Positions 1 to 11,055 of a stretch of DNA of 64,000 nt are shown one piece after another. A program made the position numbers and the translations under genes. The notes beneath the pieces are model-generated. The model saw only the letters and a list, made by a program, of their open reading frames with translations, did no database searches and was not told the DNA's origin. How positions within the stretch are numbered: position 1 is the stretch's first letter; every line of letters starts with the position of its first letter. This DNA is from Selaginella moellendorffii (lineage: Eukaryota > Streptophyta > Lycopodiopsida > Selaginellales > Selaginellaceae). Where the stretch lies: the NCBI RefSeq assembly GCF_000143415.4, contig NW_003314300.1:1224230-1288229 (forward strand), read 5' to 3'.

Positions 1-584
1 TAGAGCATCGAGACTATAGATGTAGGTTCGTTCGTCAGCCTTTTAAGTAGACCTTTATATATTATCTTTCAGATCTCCGCAGTACTTCCTCGCCAAACTT
101 TTCTGGTTGCGGTTGGAAACACCGAGAAGCAAATGACGGAGCTTCACCCTTTTTCCTCTTCGCCTCGTAAGTGCATTGTCTTTAAGTGAAACTCTTATAA
201 CTGCTGGAAATTTTGTCCTCCTAGATCTCTTCCGGAAATTCTCTGCTCGAGCTGACAGGCCAATAAAAAAAGCATGGAACAGAAAAAGAAAGCAAATCCA
301 AGCAACAAGCAGCTCGCTCTCAGATGCCCAGCAACAGACAGAATTTGTCCATTTAAACAGGCACGCACCAAACATCCTGCCCCACGGATTTCGCTCTCAT
401 CTTCTCATAATGCGTGTCTCTTTTTTTTCTTCCTTTTCCACTGTAGCCGGACGAACAAAAGGCCCGACTTACATGAGAGTCTTCATGTTCATCGTAAGCG
501 ATGCATCACCTGCGCACCCAAGGTATGTATGATCCCCTTTGTTTAATCGTATCTATCCGTTATCTAATCCAGGAAAACAAATAA
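1..584 (+). CDS. 3' exons of an unidentified gene (partial)
   Basis: Several intron-like boundaries are visible on the plus strand: a 50-bp intron (22-72), a 58-bp intron with GTAAGT and CTCCTAG ends (167-224), a T-rich intron (414-446) and one at 523-572. Exons would be about 1-21, 73-166, 225-413, 447-522 and 573-584, the last ending in TAA. Exons 1 to 3 share one open frame, and the last two share another (ending RCITCAPK-ENK), but I could not join both halves in a single frame. The junction at 413/447, or the model itself, may therefore be wrong. No domain is recognised. The short introns match those of the genes downstream, so a real gene entering from the left is plausible, but product and exact stop are unknown. 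Confidence 0.3.
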
Positions 585-788
585 TTCGACTCGATCTCCT
601 TGGCAGCGGCTTTCTCTATCTGTAAACATCGAGATCGTCTCGAAAGGCTGGCCGGCTGGCCCTTGGTTCATTAAAATTCCAACCTGAAACGCACCAACAT
701 CATGATTGCGCGCCTCGGAGCTTATTTTTTTGTCTAGCCAGCCACCGCCACAGCGAGCCGACGAAATGATCCGATCCATCGCGGTTTG

Positions 789-905
789 TGCTTTCTCATC
801 TTTTCCCACTGTAAGTGTCACTCGCAAACTCAAGAACTTCGATGCTTTCTCATCTTTTCCCACTGTAAGTGTCACTCGCAAACCCAAGAACTTCGATGCT
901 TTCTC
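789..905. repeat. 54-bp tandem duplication
   Basis: Two nearly identical 54-bp units start at 789 and 843, followed by a 9-base start of a third at 897. Each contains TTTTCCCACTGTAAGTGTC. I see one substitution between the copies. The unit length is a multiple of three, so open frames run through it on both strands, but no coding function is apparent. Confidence 0.9.
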
Positions 906-966
906 TAACACTTCTTTTTCTTGTTTTTGGTATATAGTGAACTTGACAATGTGAATGCCATGGAAT

Positions 967-990
967 CAAAATGGTGGTGCCACCATTTTG
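967..990. repeat. Perfect 11-bp inverted repeat
   Basis: Arms CAAAATGGTGG (967-977) and CCACCATTTTG (980-990) are perfect complements separated by two bases. The element could extrude as a short hairpin. It lies between the partial gene at the left edge and the zinc-finger gene, with no gene overlapping it. Confidence 0.85.
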
Positions 991-1875
991 CTCGGCCATC
1001 CATGGTTAATATCCAAGAGCTCTGATTGACAAAAGATTCTTGGATTGGAATCTCGTGCTCGGGAACAGGGCTTGTACACTCGTCCAACACATTGACCACA
1101 GAAAAGCATTGTGTGGGTGTTAAGAAACCGCAACGTTAGAGTCAAGTTCCTCATTTATCAGGAGTGAGTGATGGAGGAGAAAATTCTAAACAAACCAACG
1201 CCAACTCGATCAATCAATATTTTGAGAGGGTGGTAAGAAGCACCATACTTCTCTAAGGTACTTGGGATCTCATCAAATCTCCTTGTACTTTGTATGGTAT
1301 GATTTTTTATATATATTTTTTTCCTTTTACATCTTTAACTTGGGTTGGAGCTTTGCGTTTGGGTCCCTTGTTTCTGACACGACTCAGCACGGAAACAACT
1401 CAAGAACACACTCATGAAAAGCAAGAGAGCATTCGTATACACAAGAAGAGAGACTAGATCTTGCATTGTCCAGCCTGCCTTCTCGACTTAAAAAGAGGGA
1501 AGTAAAAATGGAAACTTTGATCCTTGATCGGACTCAAACACTCTGGAAAAGAAAAGTTGCGAGCTCGCGAAGAACGTGTCCCGGAGCCCTTTTCTCTCCA
1601 TGGAGCCGGAGCCTTCGCGTTGAGTCGTAATCTGCATGGGAAATAGCGAAATCCTACACATCAAGCTCGGAATCAAAAGTTCCTCCTATAGCTACACAAT
1701 AAGTAAAGATGAAACAAGCAGGAGAGAAAAAAAAAAAAGAATGGAAGGAAAAAAGGAACCGAGGAGAGGACCTCCGCAAAAAGTTGTAGAGCCTCGAGAA
1801 GAAGTCACTGCAACTTTCCTTCTCTCCACCTCGTGTCCATTTACAGCACCACCACCATCGCCAGGAAACTCTGGA
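991..1875. other. Intergenic; probable 3' UTR of zinc-finger gene at its right end
   Basis: No supported gene. The right part, roughly 1490-1875, lies immediately downstream of the minus-strand zinc-finger stop codon and probably includes its 3' UTR. The remainder is AT-rich with T-runs near 1305-1325 and no recognisable motif. Confidence 0.4.
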
Positions 1876-3096
1876 TCAAATCGGATCACACGTCTGCGAC
1901 GAGCACAAAGATCCCAACCGCAGCGACAAATCCAACTGAAACAGCCCCCCGCCGCCGCCACCACCTCCGCCACCTCCGCCACCGCCACTCCGCTCTCCAT
2001 CCCTCGCCAAATCTTCCAAGTTCGTAGCCGTGGTACTCTGCTTGTGAGCCGTGGTGGTGGCGGTGGTGGTGGCATTGTCCTCGGCCACTGCCACATGAAC
2101 GTTCTGATAAAAGCTCCGCGGCCACTTGCCGCCCGGAAGATCCTCGTCGAGGAAGCTTGCTCCAAATCCCCTGCCCCCTCCAACCAGATCCTCAAACCGA
2201 GCACCGCTCCTCATCCCTCCTCCTCCTCCTCCTCCGCCCAGATACTTCCCCACCGCCGGCTGCAATGAGATCGAGGCTGGTCGCAGCCATCCGTGGTGCC
2301 CGGTCGGGAGAGCCGGCGCTGGGCTTCCCCCGCCGCCACCATTCGCCGATCGCACAGCGTTCTCGATCAGCGTGGTGGCGGTGAGATGCGCGGCCGAGTG
2401 GGCTTTCACCCCGAGATTCCTGTCGAGGGAGCTGGCCCCGGAGCCCAGGATGGGCGAGTGGATGTGGCGGTAGGCCTGCGCGAGGCTGTGAGATCGCTGC
2501 GCTTGCCTCGCCGCGGTGCGCTCCCTCTTGTGGGCGTTTTGGTGGCCGCCCAGCGCTTGCGAGCTCGTGAACTTGCGCTGGCAATACGGGCAAGGGAAGA
2601 CCCGCGGCTCGGACGCCTGGCCGCCGAAAGCCGTCGGCGAGGAATCGAGAGATGGAGGAGGAACTGAGATCATCCCTCCTCCTACCAAGCCTTGATGGTG
2701 ATGATCGTGAGGAGGAGCCGGCCTCTTGGCACTGTCGAAGAGAGGAGGGCTCGACATCCAATCCCGGCTGCTGCATTCCACGTCCCCGGAGGCGCTGGGC
2801 TTGGATTGATTGGTGCCGCTGCAAGAATCCAAATCTTTGGGCGATTCCTGGAATTTGGGATGATCCCGCGTCCAGCAGCTCTCGTCGGGCTTGACCTCCA
2901 AAAGAATGGCCTGGCCGGGCGAGAGGATGGGGTGAGAGCCAAAGCGAGCGAGAGGAAGATCGTCCCCTTCCTCCTGGTGGAGTCTTTTCGTCTGGAAATC
3001 ACCAATGCTCAAGCTCAGATCCAAAGCTGACCTCTTGAATCGCCGCGATGCATCGTCTTGGCCGCCCCAGGCGTGGCTCAGCTCCGTTGTTGACAT
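1876..3096 (-). CDS. C2H2 zinc-finger transcriptional repressor, QALGGH type with two EAR-like motifs
   Basis: A 406-residue intronless frame. It holds a single plant-specific C2H2 finger (Cys169, Cys172, His185, His189) with the invariant QALGGH core at 180-185, followed by the basic HKRERTAAR stretch seen in ZFP1/3/4/7-like proteins. The C-terminus carries an EAR repression motif, LDLSLRL (388-394), and a second EAR-like LDLSLSI lies at 25-31. In this family the finger binds DNA and EAR motifs recruit TOPLESS-type corepressors in the nucleus. A run of about 15 glycines precedes the C-terminal EAR, and other Gly-, His- and Pro-rich low-complexity stretches fill the middle. The first in-frame ATG gives a sensible N-terminus. 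No neighbour suggests a pathway. Family identity is strong; the exact orthologue is not known. Confidence 0.9.
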   Translation of the reverse strand: MSTTELSHAWGGQDDASRRFKRSALDLSLSIGDFQTKRLHQEEGDDLPLARFGSHPILSPGQAILLEVKPDESCWTRDHPKFQESPKDLDSCSGTNQSKPSASGDVECSSRDWMSSPPLFDSAKRPAPPHDHHHQGLVGGGMISVPPPSLDSSPTAFGGQASEPRVFPCPYCQRKFTSSQALGGHQNAHKRERTAARQAQRSHSLAQAYRHIHSPILGSGASSLDRNLGVKAHSAAHLTATTLIENAVRSANGGGGGSPAPALPTGHHGWLRPASISLQPAVGKYLGGGGGGGGMRSGARFEDLVGGGRGFGASFLDEDLPGGKWPRSFYQNVHVAVAEDNATTTATTTAHKQSTTATNLEDLARDGERSGGGGGGGGGGGGGGLFQLDLSLRLGSLCSSQTCDPI

Positions 3097-3159
3097 CGAG
3101 CTCTCGCCGCGCGAGCGAAGCTATTGCCGCCGACAAAGACCCTTCCCCCTCTCTTGCGA

Positions 3160-3212
3160 AATCTCTTTCTTCTTCTTCTTCTTCTTCGTCTTCTTCTTCG
3201 TCACAGCCTTGG
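3160..3212 (-). promoter_or_regulatory. CT/GA-rich leader of the zinc-finger gene
   Basis: On the plus strand this is a TTC/TCTTC repeat, so it reads as GAA/GAAGA in the direction of the zinc-finger gene. It sits about 65 to 115 bases upstream of the start codon. GA-rich 5' leaders and core promoters are common in plants. The transcription start cannot be fixed from sequence. Confidence 0.45.
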
Positions 3213-4961
3213 AATCCAAGCCAAGCGATGCGATCTTTCTTCCTTCCAGCCCCGAAATATCGCAACTATCTAGCGCCACGGATCGATTAGCGTCGCGGCC
3301 GCGGCAAAGAAAGGAATCGATCTATCTAATCCGAGGCTCCTCGCGACGAATCTTGATCTGGCCAGAATTTGCCGCCGCGGACGAGGAGTGGAATGGATTG
3401 GAAGGGAGGAGAGATTATAGCGAAGATCGAGAGAGAAAGCAAAGAAATGGAAGCGCTACACACTACCACTCCGCCAAGGGTTCAAGAAGATGGGTTTTCT
3501 CTAGCCGTACAAATTTGGGGCTAGACTGGCCCAAACGCCAGTTGTGGACCGCTAGAAGTGAGAATGCGCACGGACAGTTCAGCGCGGCGCGGCACCGTTA
3601 GATCGCTGGGCATTGACGGCAGGGAAGCGCGAAGCGTGGCGCGACCGCAGGGGGTCTTCATAGGATGGGCCGTGGGTTCTATTTTACTGGACAAGACCAC
3701 TACAAATACACATGATACACACAAAACCAAAGGGATGGAAATTTTCACATTCATTGATTAAAATCGCACATAGAATAATGATAGAGTTGCTAATAACGGC
3801 TGAATGGCCGTTTTGTCACTGTTGTCTTCTCCCTTGAAAGACTTTTTGAAAGATCGGGGGATTGCCGATTGCCAGCCAGTTTAATTTAAAACTGTGCAAG
3901 AATAAGAAAAACCAAACCCCACTAAACGTGTCAGTTAAGTTAATTTTCAAACAACTAGAAACCAAACCCGGTGTACATTTCGATATTCTTTCCCAGGTGC
4001 GTGTATGTAAGTCTTTAGGGCAACCCCACCCACCCCACCACCTTTTCCAGGAGAGAACTTCCAAGTAACTTGTGTAGCTATAGCTAGGGCAATTTGTACT
4101 ACGGCGAAGTTGCCCCTTGGAGACAATGATGTGAAGTGTTGTCTCATGCAAACCAAAGCACAACAATTTGAGGAAGAGAAGAAGAAGATTCCCCCCACAT
4201 TTTGCACCCTTAGATTAGACCCACTTTAGGGCTTAAAAGGTGGGTGATTAGAGGTAAAGCACGAGGGAATGATTAGGCTAATCAAGGCCCTTGTTGTATC
4301 TAGTGAGTGCGCATGGAAGACTTTGGAGGAGAGAGAGAACTTTTGCTCGCTTAAGACAGGACCGTATGGAATTAAATTCATTTCTTTGGAGGCTTTGCTC
4401 GCTGTAGCGGGCAAGGGCCCCCCTTTGAAGGGTCGTATACCTGTCCAGTGTTCCTCTTGTGTGTTTCTGTGTGATCTCTTTTGAATGACGAGATGGCACA
4501 ACATGGATACCTCTGTCTCGTTTAGCCAGTTGCAATGTCCCAGCAGAGCCAAGTTGATCGATCTGTAGAAAAAAGGGCCGCCATTGAAACCAAAAAGGAG
4601 GAAACTGTGTTAAGCTACTGCTCCTACGTAATCTCAAGTACCTCTGTCGTCTATACGACTGTAATTGTGATTAGAATCAGTAAACAAGTGCTGAGACTGG
4701 TGGATGCAAAAGTGCACTGTTAAGAGCCTAGGAAGAAAGGATTGCATAGTGATCTTTTAAGTTATATAGTGATAGCAAAGTTTGTAGGTGAGGAACGAGC
4801 AAGCCGAAGCTTCCTGAAAGAAAGGGAAGATCAACAGGAGATTCTTATGACTTCCACTATGCAACACGAGGGGTTTGGAATTAGATGACCTTCCACCCCA
4901 CTAGAAATATAGTTTTCTTTTGGATACATGATCTTTCGTTTGCATTTTACAATTGGTGATG

Positions 4962-5061
4962 NNNNNNNNNNNNNNNNNNNNNNNNNNNNNNNNNNNNNNN
5001 NNNNNNNNNNNNNNNNNNNNNNNNNNNNNNNNNNNNNNNNNNNNNNNNNNNNNNNNNNNNN
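4962..5061. other. Assembly gap (100 N)
   Basis: Exactly 100 unresolved bases, a conventional placeholder length, so the true gap size is unknown. Confidence 1.
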
Positions 5062-7303
5062 TTTGTTTACTTGGCTTTTTTTCGTGAAGTGTGTGGAGGT
5101 GGGGTCGTCTTGCTCTTGTGTCCAAGTACACGAAGTTGCATTGATGGGAAAGTATAAGATATTTAATCTCTTTGCTTGGGCTTTTAACATTTAGAAGTTG
5201 GGTAGCGGATCTCTTTGTGCAAGATTCGACTTCTCTCGCCCTCTCGATCGCATGAAAAGGAGGTTTTAAGTTTAAATCCAGGACACCCACGGGTCGCCAC
5301 CACCTCCACCACGTTTGGGAAAACAAATCAAGCTCTCTATTCAAAGGAAGATTCTTCCTCTAGAGCTTGATTTGAAGTAAAAACAATGGCCCCCAACCCC
5401 ACAATCCCCACCATGCTGATTGAATCATTCCTCTTGTCTTGCACTGCAGCATGTACCACTAGCAACAACAGCACAAAAACAACTGATATGGAAACTGGAA
5501 TCAAAATGACAACTGACATTATGGTCTTGGTCATGCATGTTCAACAGAAACTTAGTGATTTTGTTCCCAGTAATTATGTTTCATTAGATTGAGAAATGGG
5601 CTACATTATGAAGGGTGGTTTTCAACACCCTCTTGGGTATGGTATGGTACACACCATCAGTGTGTGGAGGCTATTACCTAGTACTAGGTAGGCCTACCTT
5701 GATGTGCATGCAAAGGTATAGGAAAATAAAAAATAATTGAATAAAGAAAATTAAGCTGGCTAGAAGCATTAAGAAACAACATCTGCTCTTCCCCACAAAA
5801 CAGTCACAGTCAGTCAGGAAAGATAGTTTGAGTGTTGTTAGGACTTGGTGTCTGATCCTACTTTATTAAGCACTGATTTTAATTTCCTGGGTTCTTAAGA
5901 AGCTCGCTAGTACATATAGGTAAGGGTGGCAGAACTGCCTGGCACATTTGCCTGCCACACTACTGACCACTGTGCTCCATGACTGTACTGTACTGAAGGC
6001 ACTGCACTGCCTGCTGTCCAATTTTTACATGGATTTGATTGAGACAACCCAATTTCTCCTCCATCCACTTCACTTCTTTTTCTTTGTCCACCTCTGTTGA
6101 AAAGTTTTAGGTCATTCTCGCTGGCTTTGCTTGGTTGCTGCACTCTGCTGCACTCTGCAACTGCAACTGCAACTGCATTGCCTTCCCTTAGATCTCCATC
6201 CACATCATAGCATACACATGCAAGCCTCTCACATATACATGCATTATAAAATACAGTTGAGTACTTCCAGCAAGTTCAGGAGAAAGGCAGTGTATTCTTT
6301 TGAATTCTACTTGATTATTTCTTAAAGATGGCAAACGAGTACAACGAAATTCACTATTGTATTGCTGTCATAAAAATTAAGCTATGCCATGAAAACCAAG
6401 ACAAACCATGTGGGCCGACTTAATGATCGTAGCCGTATACGAGTAGCCATCTAGGTGTATATGGACTGCTCGTATGTGCCACAATAGATCGTATTGAAGT
6501 GCGGTCAAAGCAAGTAAATCTAAAGGTGAAAGTGAAAACCCCTCCCCGCACTCGTAGCGTTTACCATATTTACTTTCCTGTCTATGTATAGCTACAGTAT
6601 ACAAAAGTATGATCGGGGGCTCGGCACGAGCGGTGATTACGTCACATTTGCTAAAATCGAACACCTCTTAATCCCAGGCATTATGTTTGACAAAGATCTT
6701 ATGTCACGCAATTCCCCTCACAATCTTCACAAAGTTGACGCCGTCTCGATTACATTTTTTCGCTTCTTTTCGTAAAGCTCTTGAGTTCCCAAGGGCCATA
6801 GCCTCTAATGATGGTGTAGTTCTATGTCTATCTATCTGTCTATCTTGTTGATCTCATTGGACATAGCTCGCTCTTCTTTTGAGACGTTTTTATTTTGCGC
6901 TCTCGTCCGTCCCGTGCTTGTTTGTTTGTGTGGGTATGTGTGTTGAGGGAAAGAACAACAAAAGTTTCACGGAAACCCGAGTCAGGTTTCCCACAGCATC
7001 ATTTTGCTTCAGCTGCTTGCTGATACCATGCTGATGCAATCCATCAATCACTCCAGAGAGGAGACGCCTTCAATTCTCTCAGACTTGAGTTCAGACTCAC
7101 ACACACACACACACAACTCACCCACACAGATGCAAGAAATTATATGCCAACCAAAGAGAGACCAAACCTCAAACAAGTAGCAAATCAACAAGAAAGATCT
7201 CTCCCTCTGAAGGCACAGACAAGACACTGGACTGGGTACCAAAAAGGAGTACCCATCTCCCCATGCTCTTCTAATTTGATATGTTTTTTTTATTCTGCCA
7301 TTG

Positions 7304-7324
7304 CACCAGGCCGTCTGCCTGGTG
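7304..7324. repeat. Perfect 8-bp stem hairpin
   Basis: CACCAGGC (7304-7311) and GCCTGGTG (7317-7324) flank a five-base loop. A weaker stem with arms TGGGTA and TACCCA lies just upstream (about 7235-7255). They sit in the region without recognised genes, and function is unknown. Confidence 0.7.
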
Positions 7325-8184
7325 AGGTGATTCTTCTTTTTGGCCTGCAGAAGTTGGAACTGAACCAATTTGATGATGGCTTTTCTTTTTGGGCTTGCTA
7401 AGTTGCAGCCAACTTTGGCTGCATTCATGCACATATATGTGTGCTCCCCTGTTCTTGGGCCATACTGCCAGGTGCCAGCCCAAGTGGAACAGATCTTGAC
7501 ATAGTGAGGTTGCAAAAGTACAGCGCTGTACTCAGGAGTGTTGCCTTTCGTTCCTGTTTTTGACCCGCACAAAACCTGCTGGTTTTCATCGCACATCATG
7601 CTTTGGCTGGTGTTACGTTGATTGATTGAAGCATTTTACCGGAAACGGCGTGTCGCGTACCTTTTCAAAGCAAGTTCTTTGGATTGGAACTGTTGATGGA
7701 ATTTTTTAGAGCCCCTCATAAGGCGAGACGTGAGCATGACCGCAACCTATCTCTCTGCAATCCACAGCATGACAACGCAAACTCATTAGCAAGGTAAACG
7801 ATTTCCAGAGAATCAAGCAGCTGCAGGAGAGCGCACGATCCTTATATCCACAATCAGAGTTCAACATGTGATTCAATGCTTTTTTTCGGCAAGGGACGAA
7901 TGGACTAGAAAACAAGCAGGCCGGGGGAGACGAACGAAAAATAGAAACGGGGTGCTATGGTAGCAATCCCGCTCCATGATCCGGTATCTCAGTCTTAAAG
8001 CAAATAAAACAAAACCAGTGCAAGAAGAAAAAACGGAGAGGATTGTCTACCTTACCAATCAAACCTGATAAATGAAGCCCGAAGTGGTAGAAGTAACTAG
8101 AGGCAACGAACATGTTTGGCACTTCCTAACGTTGTGGACGATTTACTGATCAGCAAGCTGATGTTGTTATGATTCTGTCGATTT

Positions 8185-9183
8185 TTAACTCCTTTTATGA
8201 TGGTACATGGATGCGCGCAGAGCTTGAATATCCTTAGCTGTTCCTGCGAGGACGTTGTCCACGTACAGGCATATGGCTGCGAGGCTGTCAGTTAACAAGT
8301 CGGTTGACGCGTAAGTCCAAAGCCAGATTAAAAGCGATCTTAAAAAATGAATACCTCGGTGTACCGAAAGGAAGCCACAGCATTTGGAACTGGAAGTGGA
8401 GCTTTTGCGATCTGGGAATCAACAACCATCAAAGAAAGGAAGGCACGAATATATGAAAGCGAGCTGCAAGAGAGTGGCACTTCACCTTAGAAGATTGGAA
8501 ATCCAAAACAATGACAGGAAAAGACCGGCCATCATCGATGCCACGAGCAAATGCCGATGCCACTTTGCTGACGATAAGACACCCACCACAATGGCAATAC
8601 AGGTCATTGCTTCAGCCAAGTCTGCCAGCAGCAAGGAGGAAAAGCTTGCCAAAAATGAATAAACAAAAAGCGAGCAATCGATTTGAGCTTACCCCCACAA
8701 ACGATCTGACGTGAGTTTAATGTCCCAGAGAACACAGCGTGGTACTTCTGGAGAGAGTCATGGGGTCATGGACGTCAAAGCAAGAACAGAAAAAAAAAAA
8801 AAAACAGAAGAAGAAAAAAAAACGAGTAAGTTTTCACTTACAGTGCTCCATGGATCTACGGCCTGTTGGTGGGCCGAGTAAAAGAAGAATAAAGCACACG
8901 TAGCTGCAAAGGCTGCAAAAATCCCCTGGAACAAAAAGTTTATTAAGTGTCATAGCATTCGACGAGCCAAAGAGAGAAGGAAAAAAGGAGGACAAGCGTA
9001 CCCGCCACAGCGCGTTTTGATATTTGTCTCGCTTCTCAAAAGAGTCCACTAGAGCTTCTTGTTCTAGAACAATCTCACACTGGAAAAAGCCTCACTTTTA
9101 CGAGCTACACGTACCCTGTGTGTCGAGGATTTGAGAATCTGGAGCGTCCTGGCGAGCCGTGGGTAGCGCATCGCCAGCGCCAT
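8185..9183 (-). CDS. Uncharacterised four-helix membrane protein, seven exons
   Basis: Minus-strand exons are 9183-9115, 9079-9002, 8925-8842, 8747-8693, 8621-8486, 8411-8355 and 8284-8185. All junctions have GT..AG, introns are 35 to 94 bp (most 62 to 94), and the summed 579 bases keep one frame of 192 codons ending in TAA. That continuity is the main evidence. Residues 1-23 are basic and hydrophobic (MALAMRYPRLARTLQ), like a mitochondrial presequence. Hydrophobic helices lie near 50-66 (GIFAAFAATCALFFFY), 97-113, 121-138 and 155-168. The tail is short and basic (MYHHKRS). I recognise no family. The start at 9183 is chosen because the upstream ATGs at 9200 and 9214 are in other frames. It is transcribed away from the coiled-coil gene across a 266-bp shared upstream region. 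Confidence 0.75.
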
Positions 9184-9449
9184 CGTTGCTCCATCGCCAT
9201 CGCCTCCACGACATTTTCAAACCCTAGAACGAAGAAAATAAAGGAATAAGAGATCTCGGAAGGACGAAAATCTCCTGGAAGCGACGCGCTCTAGATCGAG
9301 CAAGGATCTGATTCTAGAACAAGGAGATCTACGTGGATGGCCATCGCTCATCGGCTAGAAGACGTTCTAGAACCCTACCCCAGAACAGGGGCAAGAAGAG
9401 CGGGAATTTTAAATTTTGGGGTTTTTTCGGGAGTTTTTTCTTGGTGGCT
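9184..9449. promoter_or_regulatory. Shared divergent promoter region (266 bp)
   Basis: The region lies between the start codons of the membrane-protein gene (-) and the coiled-coil gene (+). It contains AAACCCTAG near 9220, a telo-box-like motif, and several CTAGA-type repeats. Both 5' UTRs must fit here, so the genes probably share regulatory DNA. An in-frame ATG at 9333 could lengthen the plus-strand protein by 39 residues. Confidence 0.5.
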
Positions 9450-10908
9450 ATGGCGCTGGCGAGCTCCGAGGCCTGGAAGACGTGCGCTCGCTTGGATTTT
9501 GAGGATATCCCTGATTGCTCATCGCATTCGAAGCCGCGCGTCTCTAGCGAGGCGAGGGAAATGTTCGAGGTCGATCAGCACCAAGAAGTTGATGCTCTTG
9601 AGGTAAGAAATCGTCCATATGCTTGATTTTGACAATGCCGCTTTAGAAATCGCTGGCACGGAGGTTTCTTACCGATTTGGCGAAAGGAGGGTTCGACTCT
9701 GGTGCTTCTTTCGGTATGGATTTTTTTTCTCTTTCTTATGGAGCCTCCGATCGAATAAATTTTTATTAGAAAGCTTACAATCGGAGGTGATGGGCATGAA
9801 CAACGGGAATGGCTCGACTATCAGTGAGATCAAGAATTTGATACAAACGATCACCAGAGGTTTTTTCTTTGCATTCCTCTTTTTTATGGTTTTTTTCTTC
9901 ATAGACCAACTCTTACACACATGTGTAGATGCGAGGGCCATGGAGACACTTCTGAGCTCTACAGAAAACTCCCTCGATAGTTGCGAACTCAATGTAAGAA
10001 AAAATACTCTACTTGTCTCGAATTCATGCGTGTTTTCCAGATGAAAGACTACAAAAATAATCGGCTGCTCGGGGTAAAGAAATTTCAAACTTATGGCTGA
10101 ACTTTTCTTCCAGGACGCAGTCACGTACAGCTCTAAGTATGAACTGGAGAAGATGATGCTCAAGGATAGCATTGAAGATTGCCGTTCTGAGGTGAAGCAG
10201 GCGCTAGTTTTATTTTTTCTTCTTTGCTCAATCGTGGTTTCTTTCTTTTTTTTCTTTGTTTTTCTAAGGGTCTTCGGCTGGCAGAACAAATCGAGATGAA
10301 GCGGAGAGAACTCAAGCACCTTGAAAACGTAGCTAAGCTCAAGGACAGGTCCGTTTATACATTTTACTACATTTGTTTTCTTCTTTTTATGTTTCTATCA
10401 TTTGTGATCACAGCTATCAGCAGGACAACAAAATTCTCGAGGCTTTGAAAGGCGTATCAGTGCTTGGCATCTCTAGCGGGCACATAAGTCTCCAGCTTCG
10501 GACGTACCTTCCAGATTCAAGCAACGAGTCCTTCAAACTGAGAGACGACGCTAAGAAAATACCCGACTGCGCGATCCACGAACTCAATATCGTCTTCAAC
10601 GCAGCAACACTCTCCATTGCGGAAGCCGAGGTAAAACCCGAGCTTTTCAACGTCTCTTACATGCTTTTTCTTGCTTTTGCAGCTCAAACCCAAGGATGTG
10701 GAGATCAGTGAAATCGTCTCGGCTGTGCAAGAAGATGGGTACGTAGTAGTAGTAGTAGTAGCAACCTTCTTGGAATTCATGAAAATGGGATCACTCTTTT
10801 GACAGGGATTTCTTCGAGAAGGTGGCTTTCATCGTGAAAGAAGTCCAGAATCGTATTCGCTGGAGAAAGAGTGCGTCGTCGCGATATCACAGTCGTAACA
10901 GAAGGTAG
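9450..10908 (+). CDS. Coiled-coil protein with C-terminal globular domain, possibly kinetochore RWD type (KNL1/SPC-like), ten exons
   Basis: Exons are 9450-9602, 9647-9713, 9770-9859, 9905-9993, 10041-10073, 10114-10191, 10269-10348, 10414-10630, 10683-10738 and 10806-10908. All have GT..AG junctions and the 966 bases read as 321 residues without a break. Residues from about 75 to 180 look helical and coiled-coil (EQIEMKRRELKHLENVAKL). The last 130 residues form an alpha/beta-looking region (GHISLQLRTYL, IHELNIVFNAATLSIAEAE) followed by a helix and a basic tail. Coiled coil plus a C-terminal RWD-like domain is the layout of outer-kinetochore proteins such as KNL1, SPC24 and SPC25, so a role there is possible, but this is judged by eye. 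An alternative start is at 9333. Only 147 bp separate its stop from the next gene's start. Confidence 0.75.
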
Positions 10909-11055
10909 CCTAGATTTCTAGGATGAGAACCATAGTAACTACATACTATGACATTATAGCTATCAAAAATTTCATTTCTTCCAAAGGTTTGTCCCCTCGA
11001 GAGAAAATGCTGTACAAGTGTCTCGTGACCTAGCTTAGTCTAGGGATGTGGCTTC

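Larger units (their letters stand above)
3300..8184. other. About 4.9 kb with no recognised gene
   Basis: Apart from the assembly gap at 4962-5061 I found no spliced or intronless coding model here. It holds a CA microsatellite (about 7098-7114), short CTGCAA tandem repeats near 6160-6175, a perfect hairpin at 7304-7324, and a possible minus-strand intron near 7745-7800 that I could not place in a gene. The left part should contain the promoter of the zinc-finger gene and the right end the 3' UTR of the membrane-protein gene. I looked for the common conserved plant microRNA sequences and saw none. Confidence 0.5.

Noticed and set aside
1636-3265. Long plus-strand frames across the zinc-finger gene (for example 210 codons at 1636-2268)
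   Set aside because: They are antisense shadows of a GC-rich coding sequence; the minus frame contains the C2H2 finger and EAR motifs.
5990-6025. Conserved microRNA (TGCACTGCCT resembles the start of miR408)
   Set aside because: The match ends after about ten bases and no complementary arm is found nearby.
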